A program made the translations under genes and the position numbers. Positions 20,795 to 31,351 of a stretch of DNA of 64,000 nucleotides are shown here, one piece after another; position 1 is the stretch's first letter; every line of letters starts with the position of its first letter. Source of the DNA: Schleiferiaceae bacterium (GTDB taxonomy: Bacteria > Bacteroidota > Bacteroidia > Flavobacteriales > Schleiferiaceae); the NCBI GenBank assembly GCA_018402665.1, contig JAGYIN010000006.1, positions 1 through 64,000 of the forward strand, read 5' to 3'. The notes under the pieces are model-generated. The model was not told the origin of the DNA. It made no database searches and saw nothing but the letters and a program-made list of their open reading frames with translations.

Positions 20795-23011
20795 ATGACT
20801 GCCAACGAGGATAAGGATAGTAAACTAGTAGAGGGTATATTCGATGAACTGTTAAACAGTATTGAGTATAAAACGGATACGGCTGATCAAAAATTGATAC
20901 AGCGTGCCTTTTCTTTGGCTAAAGATGCACATAAGGGTGTTCACCGTAAAAGTGGAGAGCCCTATATTACTCATCCTTTAGCTGTGGCTCAGATAGTTGC
21001 TACAGAAATTGGTTTAGGACCAACAAGTATTGCAACAGCTTTGATGCATGATGTTGTCGAAGATTCGGATTACACACTCGTAGATATCGAGAATATGTTC
21101 AATCCTAGCATTGCTCGACTCATAGACGGTTTGACTAAGATTTCCGGGGTGGTCAGCATGGAAAGTAGTATGCAGCTTGAGAATTACAGAAAGATGCTGC
21201 TCACCATTTCGGATGATGTAAGGGTAATTCTGATAAAGCTTGCGGACCGATTGCATAATATGCGTACCATGTCTGGAATGCCAGCGCACAAACAACTTAA
21301 AATTGCTTCGGAAACCTTATTCATCTATGCGCCGCTCGCGCATCGATTGGGATTATTTAGCATAAAAACGGAATTAGAGGATATTTCCTTGAAGTACACT
21401 GAACCTGACGTTTTTGAGGATATCAATGACCGCATGGAAACGCTTCAAAGAAGGGATTTCGAATACTTAAACAAATTTGAGCGAAAGGTGTCTGAAGAGC
21501 TTTTAGATGCAAATCTCAAGTTTGAAATTAAGAAGCGTACAAAAAGTATTTACTCCGTTCGGCGTAAAATGAAGAACCAAAACGTAAGCTTTGAAGAAGT
21601 GTACGATAAATACGCTATTCGTATCATTCTTGAAGCGGACAAGGAGCGTGAGAAAGCCACCTGTTGGCAGGCCTACTCTATTGTCACTGAGAATTTCAGT
21701 CCTAACCCAGCACGTTTAAGAGACTGGATCAGCTCACCTAAAAGTAATGGGTACGAATCCCTTCATACTACTGTAATGGGTCCAGAAGGGCATTGGGTCG
21801 AGGTGCAGATCCGGACTAGACGTATGGATGATATCGCTGAAAATGGCTTCGCAGCGCACTGGAAATACAAAGAAGATAGTTCGGGCAGTAATCAATTAGA
21901 TCGTTGGTTGCTTCGTATTCGCGAGTTTTTAGACGATCCTGAGAACGATAGCGAGGACTTTATTGATAATTTTAAGATGAATCTCTTTTCATCCGAAATA
22001 TTCGTTTTTACGCCAAAAGGTGAAATGCTAACCCTTCCTAAAGGTGCTACCGCACTGGACTTCGCTTTCGACATTCACACGGAGGTAGGCGCCCACTGTT
22101 TAGGTACGAAGGTCAATGGCAAACTCATTCCGTTGAGTACACCGCTAAAATCTGGAGATCAAATAGAAGTGTTGACCTCTGTAAAGCAAGAGCCCAAAGA
22201 GGATTGGCTCAGCTTTGTAAAAACAGGGAAGGCGAAACAGCGGATCAAGCAAAGTTTAAAGAAAGAAAAGCAACTGATCACTGGTCAGGGCCAATTCGTT
22301 CTCGAACGTAAACTAAAGGTGCTTAAACTAAGGGCTACCCATAGTAATATCCACAAACTGGTGAATTTCTTTGGGTTAAAAAACCCGGAAGAGTTGTACT
22401 ACAAAGTTGGCCTAGGGGTAATAGATAACGGTAAACTCCGCGAATATGCGCGAGAAACATCGGGTCTTGTCAACTATTTCAAGCAACGCATTGTAAAGAG
22501 CAACTACGCGAAGACGAAACTGGACGAAAAAACAAGCAAACCCGCTTCGGACCATTTAATGCTGGTTTTTGATACCGATGAACACGAGATGGATTACACG
22601 CTTGCAAAGTGCTGCAATCCATTACCAGGCGATAGAGTTTTTGGTTTTGTGACGACAGCGGATGGATTAAAAGTACACCGTGACGACTGTCCTAATGCGG
22701 TTTTACTGCAAAGTAGATTCGCAAATAGAACCTTAAAAGCCAAATGGGTGGACCGCAAAGGTGCCTTCTCGACGATTAATCTATTGATCAAAGGGATGGA
22801 TCGAATTGGTATCGTGAATGATGTAACTAAAGTAGTTTCAAACGAGCTTAGTATCAACATAAAGGCCATTGCTTTCAGCGTAGATGACGGGTTATTCACA
22901 GGGAAGTTAACCATCGAAGTGGCGGATAAATTGGGTTTAACGGACACTATTAACAATATCAAGAATTTAGAGGGCATTAGTAGTGTGTCTCGTGTAGGTA
23001 AATTCAATTGA
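20795..23011 (+). CDS. Bifunctional (p)ppGpp synthetase/hydrolase (RelA/SpoT)
   Basis: The stringent-response enzyme that makes and degrades (p)ppGpp. At 738 residues it has the full Rel layout: an HD hydrolase domain with [23 protein letters not shown] and [12 protein letters not shown], suggesting active hydrolysis; a synthetase domain with [14 protein letters not shown] and [24 protein letters not shown]; a TGS domain ([22 protein letters not shown]); a conserved Cys region ([13 protein letters not shown]); and a C-terminal ACT domain. It is the only long Rel in the window. It lies in a plus-strand run with short gaps from the phosphatase to purA. Confidence 0.95.
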   Translation: MTANEDKDSKLVEGIFDELLNSIEYKTDTADQKLIQRAFSLAKDAHKGVHRKSGEPYITHPLAVAQIVATEIGLGPTSIATALMHDVVEDSDYTLVDIENMFNPSIARLIDGLTKISGVVSMESSMQLENYRKMLLTISDDVRVILIKLADRLHNMRTMSGMPAHKQLKIASETLFIYAPLAHRLGLFSIKTELEDISLKYTEPDVFEDINDRMETLQRRDFEYLNKFERKVSEELLDANLKFEIKKRTKSIYSVRRKMKNQNVSFEEVYDKYAIRIILEADKEREKATCWQAYSIVTENFSPNPARLRDWISSPKSNGYESLHTTVMGPEGHWVEVQIRTRRMDDIAENGFAAHWKYKEDSSGSNQLDRWLLRIREFLDDPENDSEDFIDNFKMNLFSSEIFVFTPKGEMLTLPKGATALDFAFDIHTEVGAHCLGTKVNGKLIPLSTPLKSGDQIEVLTSVKQEPKEDWLSFVKTGKAKQRIKQSLKKEKQLITGQGQFVLERKLKVLKLRATHSNIHKLVNFFGLKNPEELYYKVGLGVIDNGKLREYARETSGLVNYFKQRIVKSNYAKTKLDEKTSKPASDHLMLVFDTDEHEMDYTLAKCCNPLPGDRVFGFVTTADGLKVHRDDCPNAVLLQSRFANRTLKAKWVDRKGAFSTINLLIKGMDRIGIVNDVTKVVSNELSINIKAIAFSVDDGLFTGKLTIEVADKLGLTDTINNIKNLEGISSVSRVGKFN

Positions 23012-23039
23012 TACGACGTATTTTAGCGTTTTACTTCTC

Positions 23040-23489
23040 ATGAGTACACAAGAAGCATACAACAAGGTAAAAGATGTTTTTGGCCGCTATTTGGAAGAGC
23101 ATAATCAACGCAAAACTCCAGAGCGGTTCGCTATTTTAAAGGAGGTCTACGAAAACGAAGACCACTTTGATGTGGAAACCTTGTACCTCAGTATGAAAGA
23201 CAAGAACTACCGCGTTTCTCGGGCTACACTTTACAATACTATAGAATTGCTTTTGACGTGTGGTTTAGTTCGCAAACATCAGTTTGGTCAAAATCAAAGT
23301 TTTTATGAGAAATCGTATTTCAACAAACAACATGATCATGTCATATTAACGGATACGGGTGAAGTATTCGAATTTTGTGATCCACGCATTCAAAACATTA
23401 AACAAACAATCGAAGAAATTTTCGGTGTAGAAGTAGAAAGCCACAGTCTTTATTTCTACGCAAAAAGAAAAGAGTCGAGCAACAATTAA
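23040..23489 (+). CDS. Fur-family transcriptional regulator
   Basis: A 149-residue protein with a winged-helix DNA-binding domain ([19 protein letters not shown], the Fur recognition helix) and a metal-binding dimerisation domain containing QHDHVIL and EFCDPRIQ. The CxxC pairs that hold structural zinc in many Fur proteins are missing: where CxxCG is usual one sees [10 protein letters not shown]. The metal or signal sensed (iron, zinc or peroxide) cannot be fixed. It lies 28 bases after relA/spoT and 2 before purA, a position I recall from other Flavobacteria. Confidence 0.85.
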   Translation: MSTQEAYNKVKDVFGRYLEEHNQRKTPERFAILKEVYENEDHFDVETLYLSMKDKNYRVSRATLYNTIELLLTCGLVRKHQFGQNQSFYEKSYFNKQHDHVILTDTGEVFEFCDPRIQNIKQTIEEIFGVEVESHSLYFYAKRKESSNN

Positions 23490-23491
23490 TT

Positions 23492-24763
23492 ATGGCCGTA
23501 GATGTGCTTTTAGGTCTCCAATGGGGGGATGAAGGAAAAGGAAAAATAGTCGATGTATTGACGCGTAAGTACAATATTATCGCCCGCTTTCAAGGTGGTC
23601 CCAACGCAGGCCATACTCTAGAATTTGAAGGCAAGAAGCACGTACTTCATACCATTCCCTCTGGTGTTTTTCATGAGAATGTAATGAACGTGGTGGGTAA
23701 CGGTGTGGTGATCGACCCCGTCATTTTCAAGGTCGAATTGGACAAACTGATCGATCAAGAGCCGCACGTATTAAGTCGGTTGAAAATCAGCCGGAAGGCG
23801 CATTTGATTTTACCAACACATCGATTGCTCGATGCCGCTAGTGAGGCTGCGAAGGGAAAGAAGAAAATTGGTTCTACGTTAAAAGGAATTGGTCCGACGT
23901 ATATGGACAAAACGGGTCGAAATGGATTGCGTGTTGGAGATATACAATTGGATAATTTTAGTGAACTCTACAATGCATTGGTAGACAAACACAAGCAACT
24001 ACTGGCCGGCTACGAAGGATTCGAATATGATCTTGGTGCGCTTGAGCCGAACTGGTTTGCAGCAGTTGAATACCTCCGCTCCCTCGATATCATCGATAGT
24101 GAGCCGTACTTCCACGATGCTATAGCAGCAGGACAAACTATTTTGGCTGAGGGTGCTCAAGGGACATTACTCGATATAGATTTTGGTACGTATCCATTTG
24201 TGACCTCTTCTAACACCACCTGTGCAGGAGCTTGTACCGGTATGGGTATTGCACCGAATAAAATAAAAAACGTTTACGGTATTTTCAAAGCCTACTGTAC
24301 GCGAGTTGGGTCTGGCCCCTTCCCTACAGAATTGTTTGATGAAGTTGGCGCTACGATTCAAACAAACGGCCATGAGTTCGGTGCAACCACAGGACGTCCT
24401 AGAAGATGTGGTTGGTTAGACTTACCTGCATTAAAATACGCTATCAACGTAAATGGCGTTACAGAATTAATGATGATGAAAGGTGATGTTTTAAGTGGAA
24501 TTGGTCCCATTAAGATTTGTACTGCATACAAATACAAGGGTGAAGTGGTTAAGCACTTGCCTTACAAACTTCAGGAGGATCTTATTGAACCTATTTTTAC
24601 TGAGCTTCCTGGTTGGGACGAAGACTTAATGCAAATGACTTCCGAAGCGGTCTTCCCGCAGAGCTTTAAAGACTACATCGCATTTATTGAGGCAGAAGTG
24701 GGTGTTCCAATCACGCTTGTAAGCGTAGGTCCCGATCGCGCTCAAACGATATTAAGAGATTAA
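23492..24763 (+). CDS. purA: Adenylosuccinate synthetase
   Basis: PurA joins IMP and aspartate with GTP in AMP synthesis. The 423-residue protein starts with the signature GLQWGDEGKGKIVDVL, with the catalytic Asp and the GTP loop, followed by GGPNAGHT (catalytic His). Further motifs are KKIGSTLKGIGPTYMDK, AEGAQGTLLDIDFGTYPFVT and GATTGRPRRCGWLDLPAL, and the C-terminal SVGPDRAQTI. Length is as expected. Its stop shares one base with the ATG of the OstA-like gene. Confidence 0.97.
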   Translation: MAVDVLLGLQWGDEGKGKIVDVLTRKYNIIARFQGGPNAGHTLEFEGKKHVLHTIPSGVFHENVMNVVGNGVVIDPVIFKVELDKLIDQEPHVLSRLKISRKAHLILPTHRLLDAASEAAKGKKKIGSTLKGIGPTYMDKTGRNGLRVGDIQLDNFSELYNALVDKHKQLLAGYEGFEYDLGALEPNWFAAVEYLRSLDIIDSEPYFHDAIAAGQTILAEGAQGTLLDIDFGTYPFVTSSNTTCAGACTGMGIAPNKIKNVYGIFKAYCTRVGSGPFPTELFDEVGATIQTNGHEFGATTGRPRRCGWLDLPALKYAINVNGVTELMMMKGDVLSGIGPIKICTAYKYKGEVVKHLPYKLQEDLIEPIFTELPGWDEDLMQMTSEAVFPQSFKDYIAFIEAEVGVPITLVSVGPDRAQTILRD

Positions 24764-26259
24764 TGAAAAAGGCCATACTAATTTGTGTGGCCCTTTTTTT
24801 CTCTACCCCTCCATCGGGGTGGGGTCAAACGAAAATTCAAATTATACGAAGCGATACGACCGATTTTATCAAAGGAGATAACGGTGCGCAAACGTATTAT
24901 TTGAAAGGTAATGTGACCCTAAAACAGGACGTGGCCCTAATGTACTGCGATTCTGCGGTTTTGTATCGTCCGCAAAACACTTTTGAAGCATTTGGTAATG
25001 TCCGTGTCAGACAAGCCGACACCGTTCTTATAACTGGGGAACAACTCACGTATTTAGGAGACCAGAGAACGTTCACTATTTCTGATCAAGTCGTACTTAA
25101 AACGCCGTCCTCGAGATTAGCAACGCGTGTATTAAAGTACGATAGAAATACATCTACAGCGTATTATCTGACGAGATCTACTCTCGAGCGTAAAAACCTG
25201 CGCATTACCTCTGATGTAGGTAATTACAATACGGCGTACGAGGTAGTTCGGTTGCGCGGAAACGTCGTAGCTGTGGATTCTGCTTTTGAAATGAAAACAG
25301 ATACTTTACTGTATTATCCTAACCGAAACAAATATTCGTTTGCAGGCCCGACAGCGCTTGTGAGAGACAGCACAGAACTCTTTTGTTCAAAAGGAACGTA
25401 TGCAGCAGATATGACCCTGTTAGAATTGTTTGGAGGAGCTAAAATGAAGTCGCCGAACCGCTATATAGAAGCCGATAGCTTGTATTACTTTCTAAACTCC
25501 GAAGATGGTACCCTACACGGTAAGGCCACGGTGGCGGATTCTCTTGAAGGGTTTGTGCTCAGTAGTAACTTTATCGATTATAAAAAGAGTCCCGTTTATG
25601 TAGATGCCTTTTCCCCAGTGTTCTACAAGCAAAGCATGGACGGAGATACCCTCTACGCGAAAGGAGATAGTTTAAGGATACGGTCGGAGATGGATTCCAC
25701 CAAAATTGTTCATTTGTTCGGTCAAACGTCTTTTTTTAGTACCGATTTTCAGGGCATAAGCCCGAATTTTCTCTTCCACGAAGCAGCGGAAGAATTAGCG
25801 TTGTTCCCTGCCCCTACTTTGTGGAGTGGAAACAGTGAATTTGGTGCCGATTCAACAGCGTTGAAACTTAGAGAGAATAAATTGGACAGTTTATTCATGA
25901 TTAGCAAAGTAACCATCACTACGAAGACAGAGGACTCGTTATTTTTCGATCAAACCACAGGAAGCATATTAGAAGGGAACTTCAAAGACAATGCATTGAG
26001 AAACGTTCGCATCGATGGAAATGCGCAGGCAATGCTTCACAATGTGAGTGACAATGGCCGCATTCAAGGTTCGAACAAAAGCAGTTGCTCTTGGATGAAA
26101 ATTTCATTCAACGGAGATACTTTGGAGCGAATTAAGATGGCACGAGATGTAGAAGCCGTATATAATCCTGAGCGTTCTACAGTTCCCGAATGGTTACCGG
26201 GCTGCCAGCCATCCTTTGAGCAACGGCCTGAAAAATCCGCACTTGTTTCCCCTTATTAA
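24763..26259 (+). CDS. OstA-like (LptA/LptD N-terminal-like) exported protein
   Basis: A signal peptide (MKKAILICVALFFSTPPSGWG) is followed by repeated beta strands of the OstA type, such as YLKGNVTLKQDVALMYCDSA, AFGNVRVRQADTVLITGEQLTY, and later LRGNVVAVDSAFEMKTDTL. This is the jelly-roll fold of proteins that carry lipopolysaccharide across the periplasm. At 498 residues it is longer than LptA and lacks the barrel of LptD, as in the Bacteroidota OstA-like group. A role in LPS transport is likely but inferred. It starts at the purA stop and its end overlaps the convergent pyrophosphohydrolase by 4 bases. Confidence 0.8.
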   Translation: MKKAILICVALFFSTPPSGWGQTKIQIIRSDTTDFIKGDNGAQTYYLKGNVTLKQDVALMYCDSAVLYRPQNTFEAFGNVRVRQADTVLITGEQLTYLGDQRTFTISDQVVLKTPSSRLATRVLKYDRNTSTAYYLTRSTLERKNLRITSDVGNYNTAYEVVRLRGNVVAVDSAFEMKTDTLLYYPNRNKYSFAGPTALVRDSTELFCSKGTYAADMTLLELFGGAKMKSPNRYIEADSLYYFLNSEDGTLHGKATVADSLEGFVLSSNFIDYKKSPVYVDAFSPVFYKQSMDGDTLYAKGDSLRIRSEMDSTKIVHLFGQTSFFSTDFQGISPNFLFHEAAEELALFPAPTLWSGNSEFGADSTALKLRENKLDSLFMISKVTITTKTEDSLFFDQTTGSILEGNFKDNALRNVRIDGNAQAMLHNVSDNGRIQGSNKSSCSWMKISFNGDTLERIKMARDVEAVYNPERSTVPEWLPGCQPSFEQRPEKSALVSPY

Positions 26260-26645
26260 GTGCGTTCCAGTATCGCTTTAATGTTCGGTTTAAAATATGC
26301 AGGGCCTTTCATAACTTTTCCATCCGCTCTGTAGATGGGTTTACCGTCCTCCCCTAGTTTACTCATATTACTGGCTTGAATTTCTTCAAATACTTCTTCG
26401 ATGATGTGCTGCATCCCATGGCTTAAAATAGTCCCGCATAAGATATACATCATATCTCCCAAGGCATCGGCAACTTCTACGGCATCTCCTTTTGACGCTG
26501 CTTCAAGGTACTCCTCATTCTCTTCTGCCATGAGGCGGTGACGCAAGGCGATGGTCGCTTTGGATAGATCCGCTGTTGGGACATATTTATTGGGTATTCC
26601 GAAGGTATCGTGAAATTTTTCTACGTGTTTGATCTGTTTGTTCAT
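26256..26645 (-). CDS. MazG-like nucleoside triphosphate pyrophosphohydrolase
   Basis: A 129-residue all-alpha protein with the metal-binding pattern of MazG and phosphoribosyl-ATP pyrophosphatases: AEENEEYLEA and, 12 residues on, EVADALGDMMYILCG. These acidic residues bind Mg and support release of pyrophosphate from a nucleoside triphosphate. The C-terminal part (MSKLGEDGKPIYRADGKVMK) is typical of the HisE/MazG-like family sometimes annotated as phosphoribosyl-ATP diphosphatase-like. There are no histidine genes nearby, so nucleotide-pool cleaning is more likely than histidine synthesis. Single-gene minus-strand unit. Confidence 0.8.
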   Translation of the reverse strand: MNKQIKHVEKFHDTFGIPNKYVPTADLSKATIALRHRLMAEENEEYLEAASKGDAVEVADALGDMMYILCGTILSHGMQHIIEEVFEEIQASNMSKLGEDGKPIYRADGKVMKGPAYFKPNIKAILERT

Positions 26646-26686
26646 GACCTCGTTTTATTTGATCGATTGCATCGTAAATTTACAAC

Positions 26687-26878
26687 ATGGAAAACATTAC
26701 AACCGGACACTGGATTTTCGCGGGAATATTTGCGATTTCATTTCTCATCTACCTCTTCATTAGTTACCGCAAGGACCTGCAGTTACACAAGATTCATTAC
26801 AAAAGCGGCGGAATTCAAGTCCTACTACTTATTGTAATTACCTTGTTCGTTCTGTTTGTATTCAAGCGACTAATGTAG
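26687..26878 (+). CDS. Small two-helix membrane protein
   Basis: A 63-residue protein of unknown function. It has two hydrophobic segments (GHWIFAGIFAISFLIYLFI, about 7-25, and VLLLIVITLFVLFVF, about 45-59) joined by a basic loop YRKDLQLHKIHYKSGG, so by the positive-inside rule the loop is cytoplasmic. It starts 41 bases from the divergent pyrophosphohydrolase. A longer ORF in another frame (26610-26837) is its shadow. I think similar proteins occur in Flavobacteria, but no family name can be given. Confidence 0.6.
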   Translation: MENITTGHWIFAGIFAISFLIYLFISYRKDLQLHKIHYKSGGIQVLLLIVITLFVLFVFKRLM

Positions 26879-26892
26879 CGCTGATTCTGTCG

Positions 26893-26900
26893 TATATTTG
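26893..26900 (+). promoter_or_regulatory. Candidate -7 element of the E1 promoter
   Basis: TATATTTG matches the Bacteroidota -7 box TAnnTTTG and lies 26 bases before the E1 ATG at 26927. No good TTG lies 19 bases upstream, so only half of the promoter is supported. Confidence 0.45.
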
Positions 26901-26926
26901 TGTAGAGTTTAACTCAACCCTATCAC

Positions 26927-29322
26927 ATGACAGAAAAGCAGAAAAAAGAAATCAGTTACCAGGAGTACAAGACCGAAGTACTCCAAGATTATAAAATCGC
27001 CGTTCTTCCCGCGAATGCTCATTAATGGGGCGTCGAGAAGTTCTTACAGGTAAGGCTAAGTTTGGAATTTTTGGCGCTGGAAAGGAATTGGCTCAAATAG
27101 CATGGGCGAAAGCGTTCGAAAAGGGTGATTTCAGAAGTGGCTATTACAGAGACCAAACTTTCATGATGGCTCTCGGGGAAATGGATGCGAAACGCTTCTT
27201 TACTTCACTTTACGCCGTCACAGATATTAAAGAGGAACCTATGGCAGGTGGCCGTCAAATGAACGGTCACTTCGCAACCAGATCACTGGATGAAAATGGG
27301 GATTGGGTAAACCTTACCGAACAATATAACAGCTCCTCTGATATCAGCCCTACTGCTGGGCAAATGCCACGACTATTGGGTTTGGCGCAAGCCTCTAAAG
27401 TCTACAAGGAGGTTTCTTTCAATGGGAGTGAAAAATTCTCGAATAAAGGCAAAGAAGTTGCTTGGGGTACGATCGGAAATGCCTCTACTTCAGAAGGTCT
27501 ATTTTTTGAAACTATAAATGCAGCAGGGGTTTTGCAGGTACCCATGATTATTTCCGTTTGGGACGACGAATATGGAATTTCAGTGGGTGCGGAATATCAA
27601 ACTACGAAGCAAGACATTAGCGAGATTCTTAAGGGATTCCAGCGCGATGAAAAAGGCAACGGGTACGATATTTTTGTAGTCGAGGCTTGGGATTACCCGG
27701 CATTAATCAACACCTTTTTACATGCTGGACGCGTAGCACGAGAAGAGCACGTTCCAGTGATGATTCACGTAAAAGGGATGACACAGCCGCAAGGACACAG
27801 TACCTCCGGATCGCACGAACGTTACAAAAGCGCAGAGCGTTTGCAATGGGAGAAAGATTACGATTGTATCTTAAAATTCGGGGAATGGATATTGGCCCAT
27901 GAAGTGGCCAGCCAAGAAGAATTGGACGAAATAACGAAAGAAGCGAAAAAGCTTGCTCGTGAGGGTAAGAAAGAAGCTTGGACCATCTACCAAAGCCATC
28001 CTATTCGTTTACGAAATGAAGTTTTACCCCTCTTGAAGGCTATTCAAACTCAGGGCGAGAAAGGTATATTTATAACCAATATTATCAAAGAGCTTGAATC
28101 TCATGAAGATCTTGAAGTCGCACATTCATTTAAAGCAGTGCGCAAAGCGCTTCGTACGGTAGCCGGGGATCATAAAGTAAATGTAGCTCCTCTTAAAAGC
28201 TGGTTACAGAAAGAAGATGCCGTTCAACGCGAGCGCTACTCTTCTCATCTCTACAGCGTTCAATCAGAGGCGGCATTGCTGGATCATACACCCGCAACCT
28301 ATGCTACCCAGGAAATGGTTGATGCACGTATTGTGCTTAGAGATAATTTCGATGCACTTTTCGCTAAGTACCCTGAAGCCATGGTATTTGGTGAAGATTC
28401 CGGTAAAATTGGCGATGTCAATCAAGGTTTAGAAGGAATGCAAGCTAAATATGGCGAGACTAGAGTGCAGGATGCTGGGATTCGCGAGGCAACTATTATG
28501 GGGCAAGGTATAGGTTTAGCCATGCGTGGTTTGCGACCTATTGCTGAAATCCAGTACCTCGACTATTTACTCTACGCCCTTCAAATCATGTCTGATGATT
28601 TAGCAACTGTTCACTACCGCACTGTTGGGGGTCAGAAAGCTCCAACCATTGTACGTACACGAGGACACAGATTAGAAGGTATTTGGCATTCTGGATCACC
28701 TATGGGTACGATCATCAATACTATCAAGGGAATGTATGTGCTCGTCCCGAGAAACATGACCAAAGCAGCCGGCTTCTACAATAAGTTAATGCAGCTCGAT
28801 AATCCGGCCATTGTCATTGAATGTTTAAATGGATACCGAAGAAAAGAGGCTTTACCTTCTAACTTAGGCGAATACACGGTACCTATTGGTGAAGTTGAAA
28901 TTATGCAAGAAGGAACCGACATTACGTTGGTTACTTACGGCTCAAACTGTACGATAGCCGCCGCCGCGGTACAGGAACTATCTGCCATGGGTATTAGTGT
29001 TGAACTTATTGATATTCAATCTCTTATTCCATTTGACCTCAAGCATGATGTAGTTGAAAGTTTAGTGAAAACAAATACTTTAGTGATCCTTGATGAAGAT
29101 GTTCGGGGTGGCGCCTCTGCATTCTTATTGCAGCACATCTTAGAGGATCAGAAAGGGTACCAGTATCTGGACGGAGCTCCAGTAACCATTACCGCTAAAA
29201 ATCATCGCCCTGCTTTCGCTTCTGACGGTGATTACTTCTCTAAACCATCTCACGATGATATTGTGGAACAGTTGTATGCTGTCATGAATGAAAAAGATCC
29301 TAAGACCTACCCTGCTTTTTAA
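26927..29322 (+). CDS. 2-oxoacid dehydrogenase E1, fused alpha and beta subunits; frameshift near the N-terminus
   Basis: The E1 component decarboxylates pyruvate or branched-chain 2-oxoacids with thiamine diphosphate. Alpha and beta parts are fused, as is usual in Bacteroidota. The alpha part shows GDxxTSEG-type TPP binding (GNASTSEGLFFETINAAG), the beta part FGEDSGKIGDVNQGLEG and VRTRGHRLEG. The ATG at 26927 gives MTEKQKKEISYQEYK...KIAVL and then meets a stop. Adding one T near 27010 gives SRECSLMGRREVLTGKAKFG, the family sequence, so one base is missing there. The intact frame runs 27025-29322. Total length about 798 residues. Whether pyruvate or a branched-chain acid is used cannot be decided; the E2 and E3 genes are not nearby. 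Confidence 0.88.
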
Positions 29323-30536
29323 TGGGAACATCTAAGCTTTTTCCCAATACAGTTGCTGGAGTTTTAGAGGCGCTAGAAATGTCTTTTGGCAAAGGGCTGT
29401 ATGCGGACAAAGTAATAGAACGTTTATTACGCCAAAATAAAAAATGGGGATCTCGAGACCGCAGTTTCGTGGCTGAGCACACCTATGAAATGGTGCGTTG
29501 GTGGGCATTGTTGTGGGGAATCTTGGGGCAAGAGCCTACGACGAAACGCAAAGATTTACAAAAGCTTTTTGGCATATACTGGCTCTGGAGAGGTTTTGAA
29601 CTTCCGGATTGGCCAAAATTCGATGCTGTAAGAGACGTTAACATTAAAGAACGATTACACACATTGAGTGGAACTGCGACATTAGAAAGCTATGCCCAAT
29701 GGTTTGATGAAGAAGCGCGCAACCAATTGGGAGAAAAATGGGATACGATTGCTGAAGTGATGAACATACCCAATGCTGTTAATCTTCGCGTAAACACCCT
29801 AAAATCTAATCAAGAAGAAGTACGCAGTGAATTGCAGCGGGCTGGATTAGAAGTACACAACCACCCTACCTTTCCTGATGCATTGGTGTTGGCGGGTCGC
29901 CCTCGATTGAATAATCTTGAAGGTTTCAAAACAGGTAAGTTTGAGGTTCAAGATGCCGGTTCTCAGTCCATAGCACCATTCTTAAATCCAAAGCCTGGTA
30001 GCACAGTAATTGACGCTTGTGCTGGCGCTGGTGGTAAAACGTTGCACTTAGGCGCGCTCATGCAAAATAAGGGGGCTCTTATTGCAATGGATGTCGAAGG
30101 AAGGAAATTAGGTGAGTTATTAAAACGCACCCAACGTAGCGGTCTTTCTATAGTGCAAACTAGAGCATGGGAAGAACCTGGTGTTTTAGAGGAATTATCG
30201 AACAGTGCGGATTATCTACTATTGGACGTGCCATGTTCCGGATCGGGCGTGATTAAGCGCGAGCCGGATACGAAATGGAAGCTGCAGCCTGAACATTTAG
30301 ATCGATTAGAATCGGTCCAATTCAGTATCATTCGTGATTATTCTAGTTTGCTAAAGACAGGCGGTATTATGGTTTATGCCACTTGTAGTATACTCCCTAA
30401 AGAAAACCGACTTCAAGTAGATGCTTTTCTAGCACATCCTGCTGGCGCTCAATTTGAGTTACTCGAAGACCGAACTGTAGATCCTTCCCATCATAATGAC
30501 GGCTTTTACATGGCCAGATTAAGAAAACTTGCATGA
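29322..30536 (+). CDS. RsmB/NOP family RNA (cytosine-C5) methyltransferase
   Basis: A 404-residue SAM enzyme of the NOL1/NOP2/Sun family. The SAM site is DACAGAGGKTLHL, the catalytic motif IV LLDVPCSGSGVIKREPD and the motif VI Cys in VYATCSILPKEN; both Cys are present, as in active m5C methylases. An N-terminal NusB-like segment (about 1-130) is followed by NLRVNTLKSNQEE. It may methylate 16S rRNA like RsmB (C967); the exact target is inferred. It starts at the E1 stop (one shared base) and overlaps murQ by 4 bases. Confidence 0.85.
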   Translation: MGTSKLFPNTVAGVLEALEMSFGKGLYADKVIERLLRQNKKWGSRDRSFVAEHTYEMVRWWALLWGILGQEPTTKRKDLQKLFGIYWLWRGFELPDWPKFDAVRDVNIKERLHTLSGTATLESYAQWFDEEARNQLGEKWDTIAEVMNIPNAVNLRVNTLKSNQEEVRSELQRAGLEVHNHPTFPDALVLAGRPRLNNLEGFKTGKFEVQDAGSQSIAPFLNPKPGSTVIDACAGAGGKTLHLGALMQNKGALIAMDVEGRKLGELLKRTQRSGLSIVQTRAWEEPGVLEELSNSADYLLLDVPCSGSGVIKREPDTKWKLQPEHLDRLESVQFSIIRDYSSLLKTGGIMVYATCSILPKENRLQVDAFLAHPAGAQFELLEDRTVDPSHHNDGFYMARLRKLA

Positions 30537-31351
30537 AGACCACTGAATCCAACTCATTGTACGACGGCCTTGAGCAAATGAGTGCCTTAGAATTGGTTCA
30601 AGGAATAAATGCCGAAGATGCAAAAGTTGCAGCAGCTGTCGCTTCTAAACTATCAGAAATCAGTTCGTTTGTAGAGGCCCTCGTTGACCGCATGAAAGAT
30701 GGAGGTCGATTATTTTACATAGGCGCAGGTACTTCAGGTAGATTGGGCATATTAGATGCCAGCGAATGTCCTCCGACCTTTGGAGTTGACCACGAAACTG
30801 TGATCGGTCTTATCGCTGGAGGTGATTCAGCCATTCGTAAAGCTGTTGAGCGGGCCGAAGATGATTGGGACGGCGCATGGAAAGATTTAGCGCCCTATGG
30901 ACTAACGGAAAAAGATACGCTTGTTGGCATAGCCGCCAGCGGAACTACACCCTACGTGATCGGCGGAGTGAAACGAGCGCGTCAAGAAGGGTTGCTCACT
31001 GCTTGTATCACATGCAATACAGAATCTGTTCTAGCGCAAGCTGTAGAGCATCCTATAGAGGTCGTCGTGGGACCTGAGTTTGTCACAGGTTCTACCCGTA
31101 TGAAGAGCGGCACCGCGCAGAAAATGGTATTAAACATGATTTCTACGAGTGCAATGATATTATTAGGCAAGGTGCAAGGAAATAAAATGGTAGATATGCA
31201 GCTTTCTAATGATAAACTAATAGCGCGTGGTACCCGAATGATTGTAGAATCTACCAAGGTTACACTAGAATACGCTGAAATGATGCTGTTAAAACATGGA
31301 AGTGTGCGTGCAGCAGTACATGAAATACAATCTACTCATGAGCAAGAGTAA
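30533..31351 (+). CDS. murQ: N-acetylmuramic acid 6-phosphate etherase
   Basis: MurQ removes lactate from MurNAc-6-phosphate in cell-wall recycling. The 272 residues carry the SIS-domain signature GAGTSGRLGILDASECPPTFG, then IAGGDSAIRKAVERAEDD with the catalytic Glu residues, VGIAASGTTPYVIGG and GSTRMKSGTAQKMVLNM. Length is slightly below that of E. coli MurQ (298), because the C-terminal helical part is short. It overlaps the methylase by 4 bases and the next small gene by 14. No transporter or sugar kinase of the pathway is close by. Confidence 0.93.
   Translation: MKTTESNSLYDGLEQMSALELVQGINAEDAKVAAAVASKLSEISSFVEALVDRMKDGGRLFYIGAGTSGRLGILDASECPPTFGVDHETVIGLIAGGDSAIRKAVERAEDDWDGAWKDLAPYGLTEKDTLVGIAASGTTPYVIGGVKRARQEGLLTACITCNTESVLAQAVEHPIEVVVGPEFVTGSTRMKSGTAQKMVLNMISTSAMILLGKVQGNKMVDMQLSNDKLIARGTRMIVESTKVTLEYAEMMLLKHGSVRAAVHEIQSTHEQE

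Noticed and set aside
22594-23007. Minus-strand ORF of 137 codons inside relA/spoT
   Set aside because: Lies opposite the conserved Cys and ACT domains of the real gene; no family pattern.
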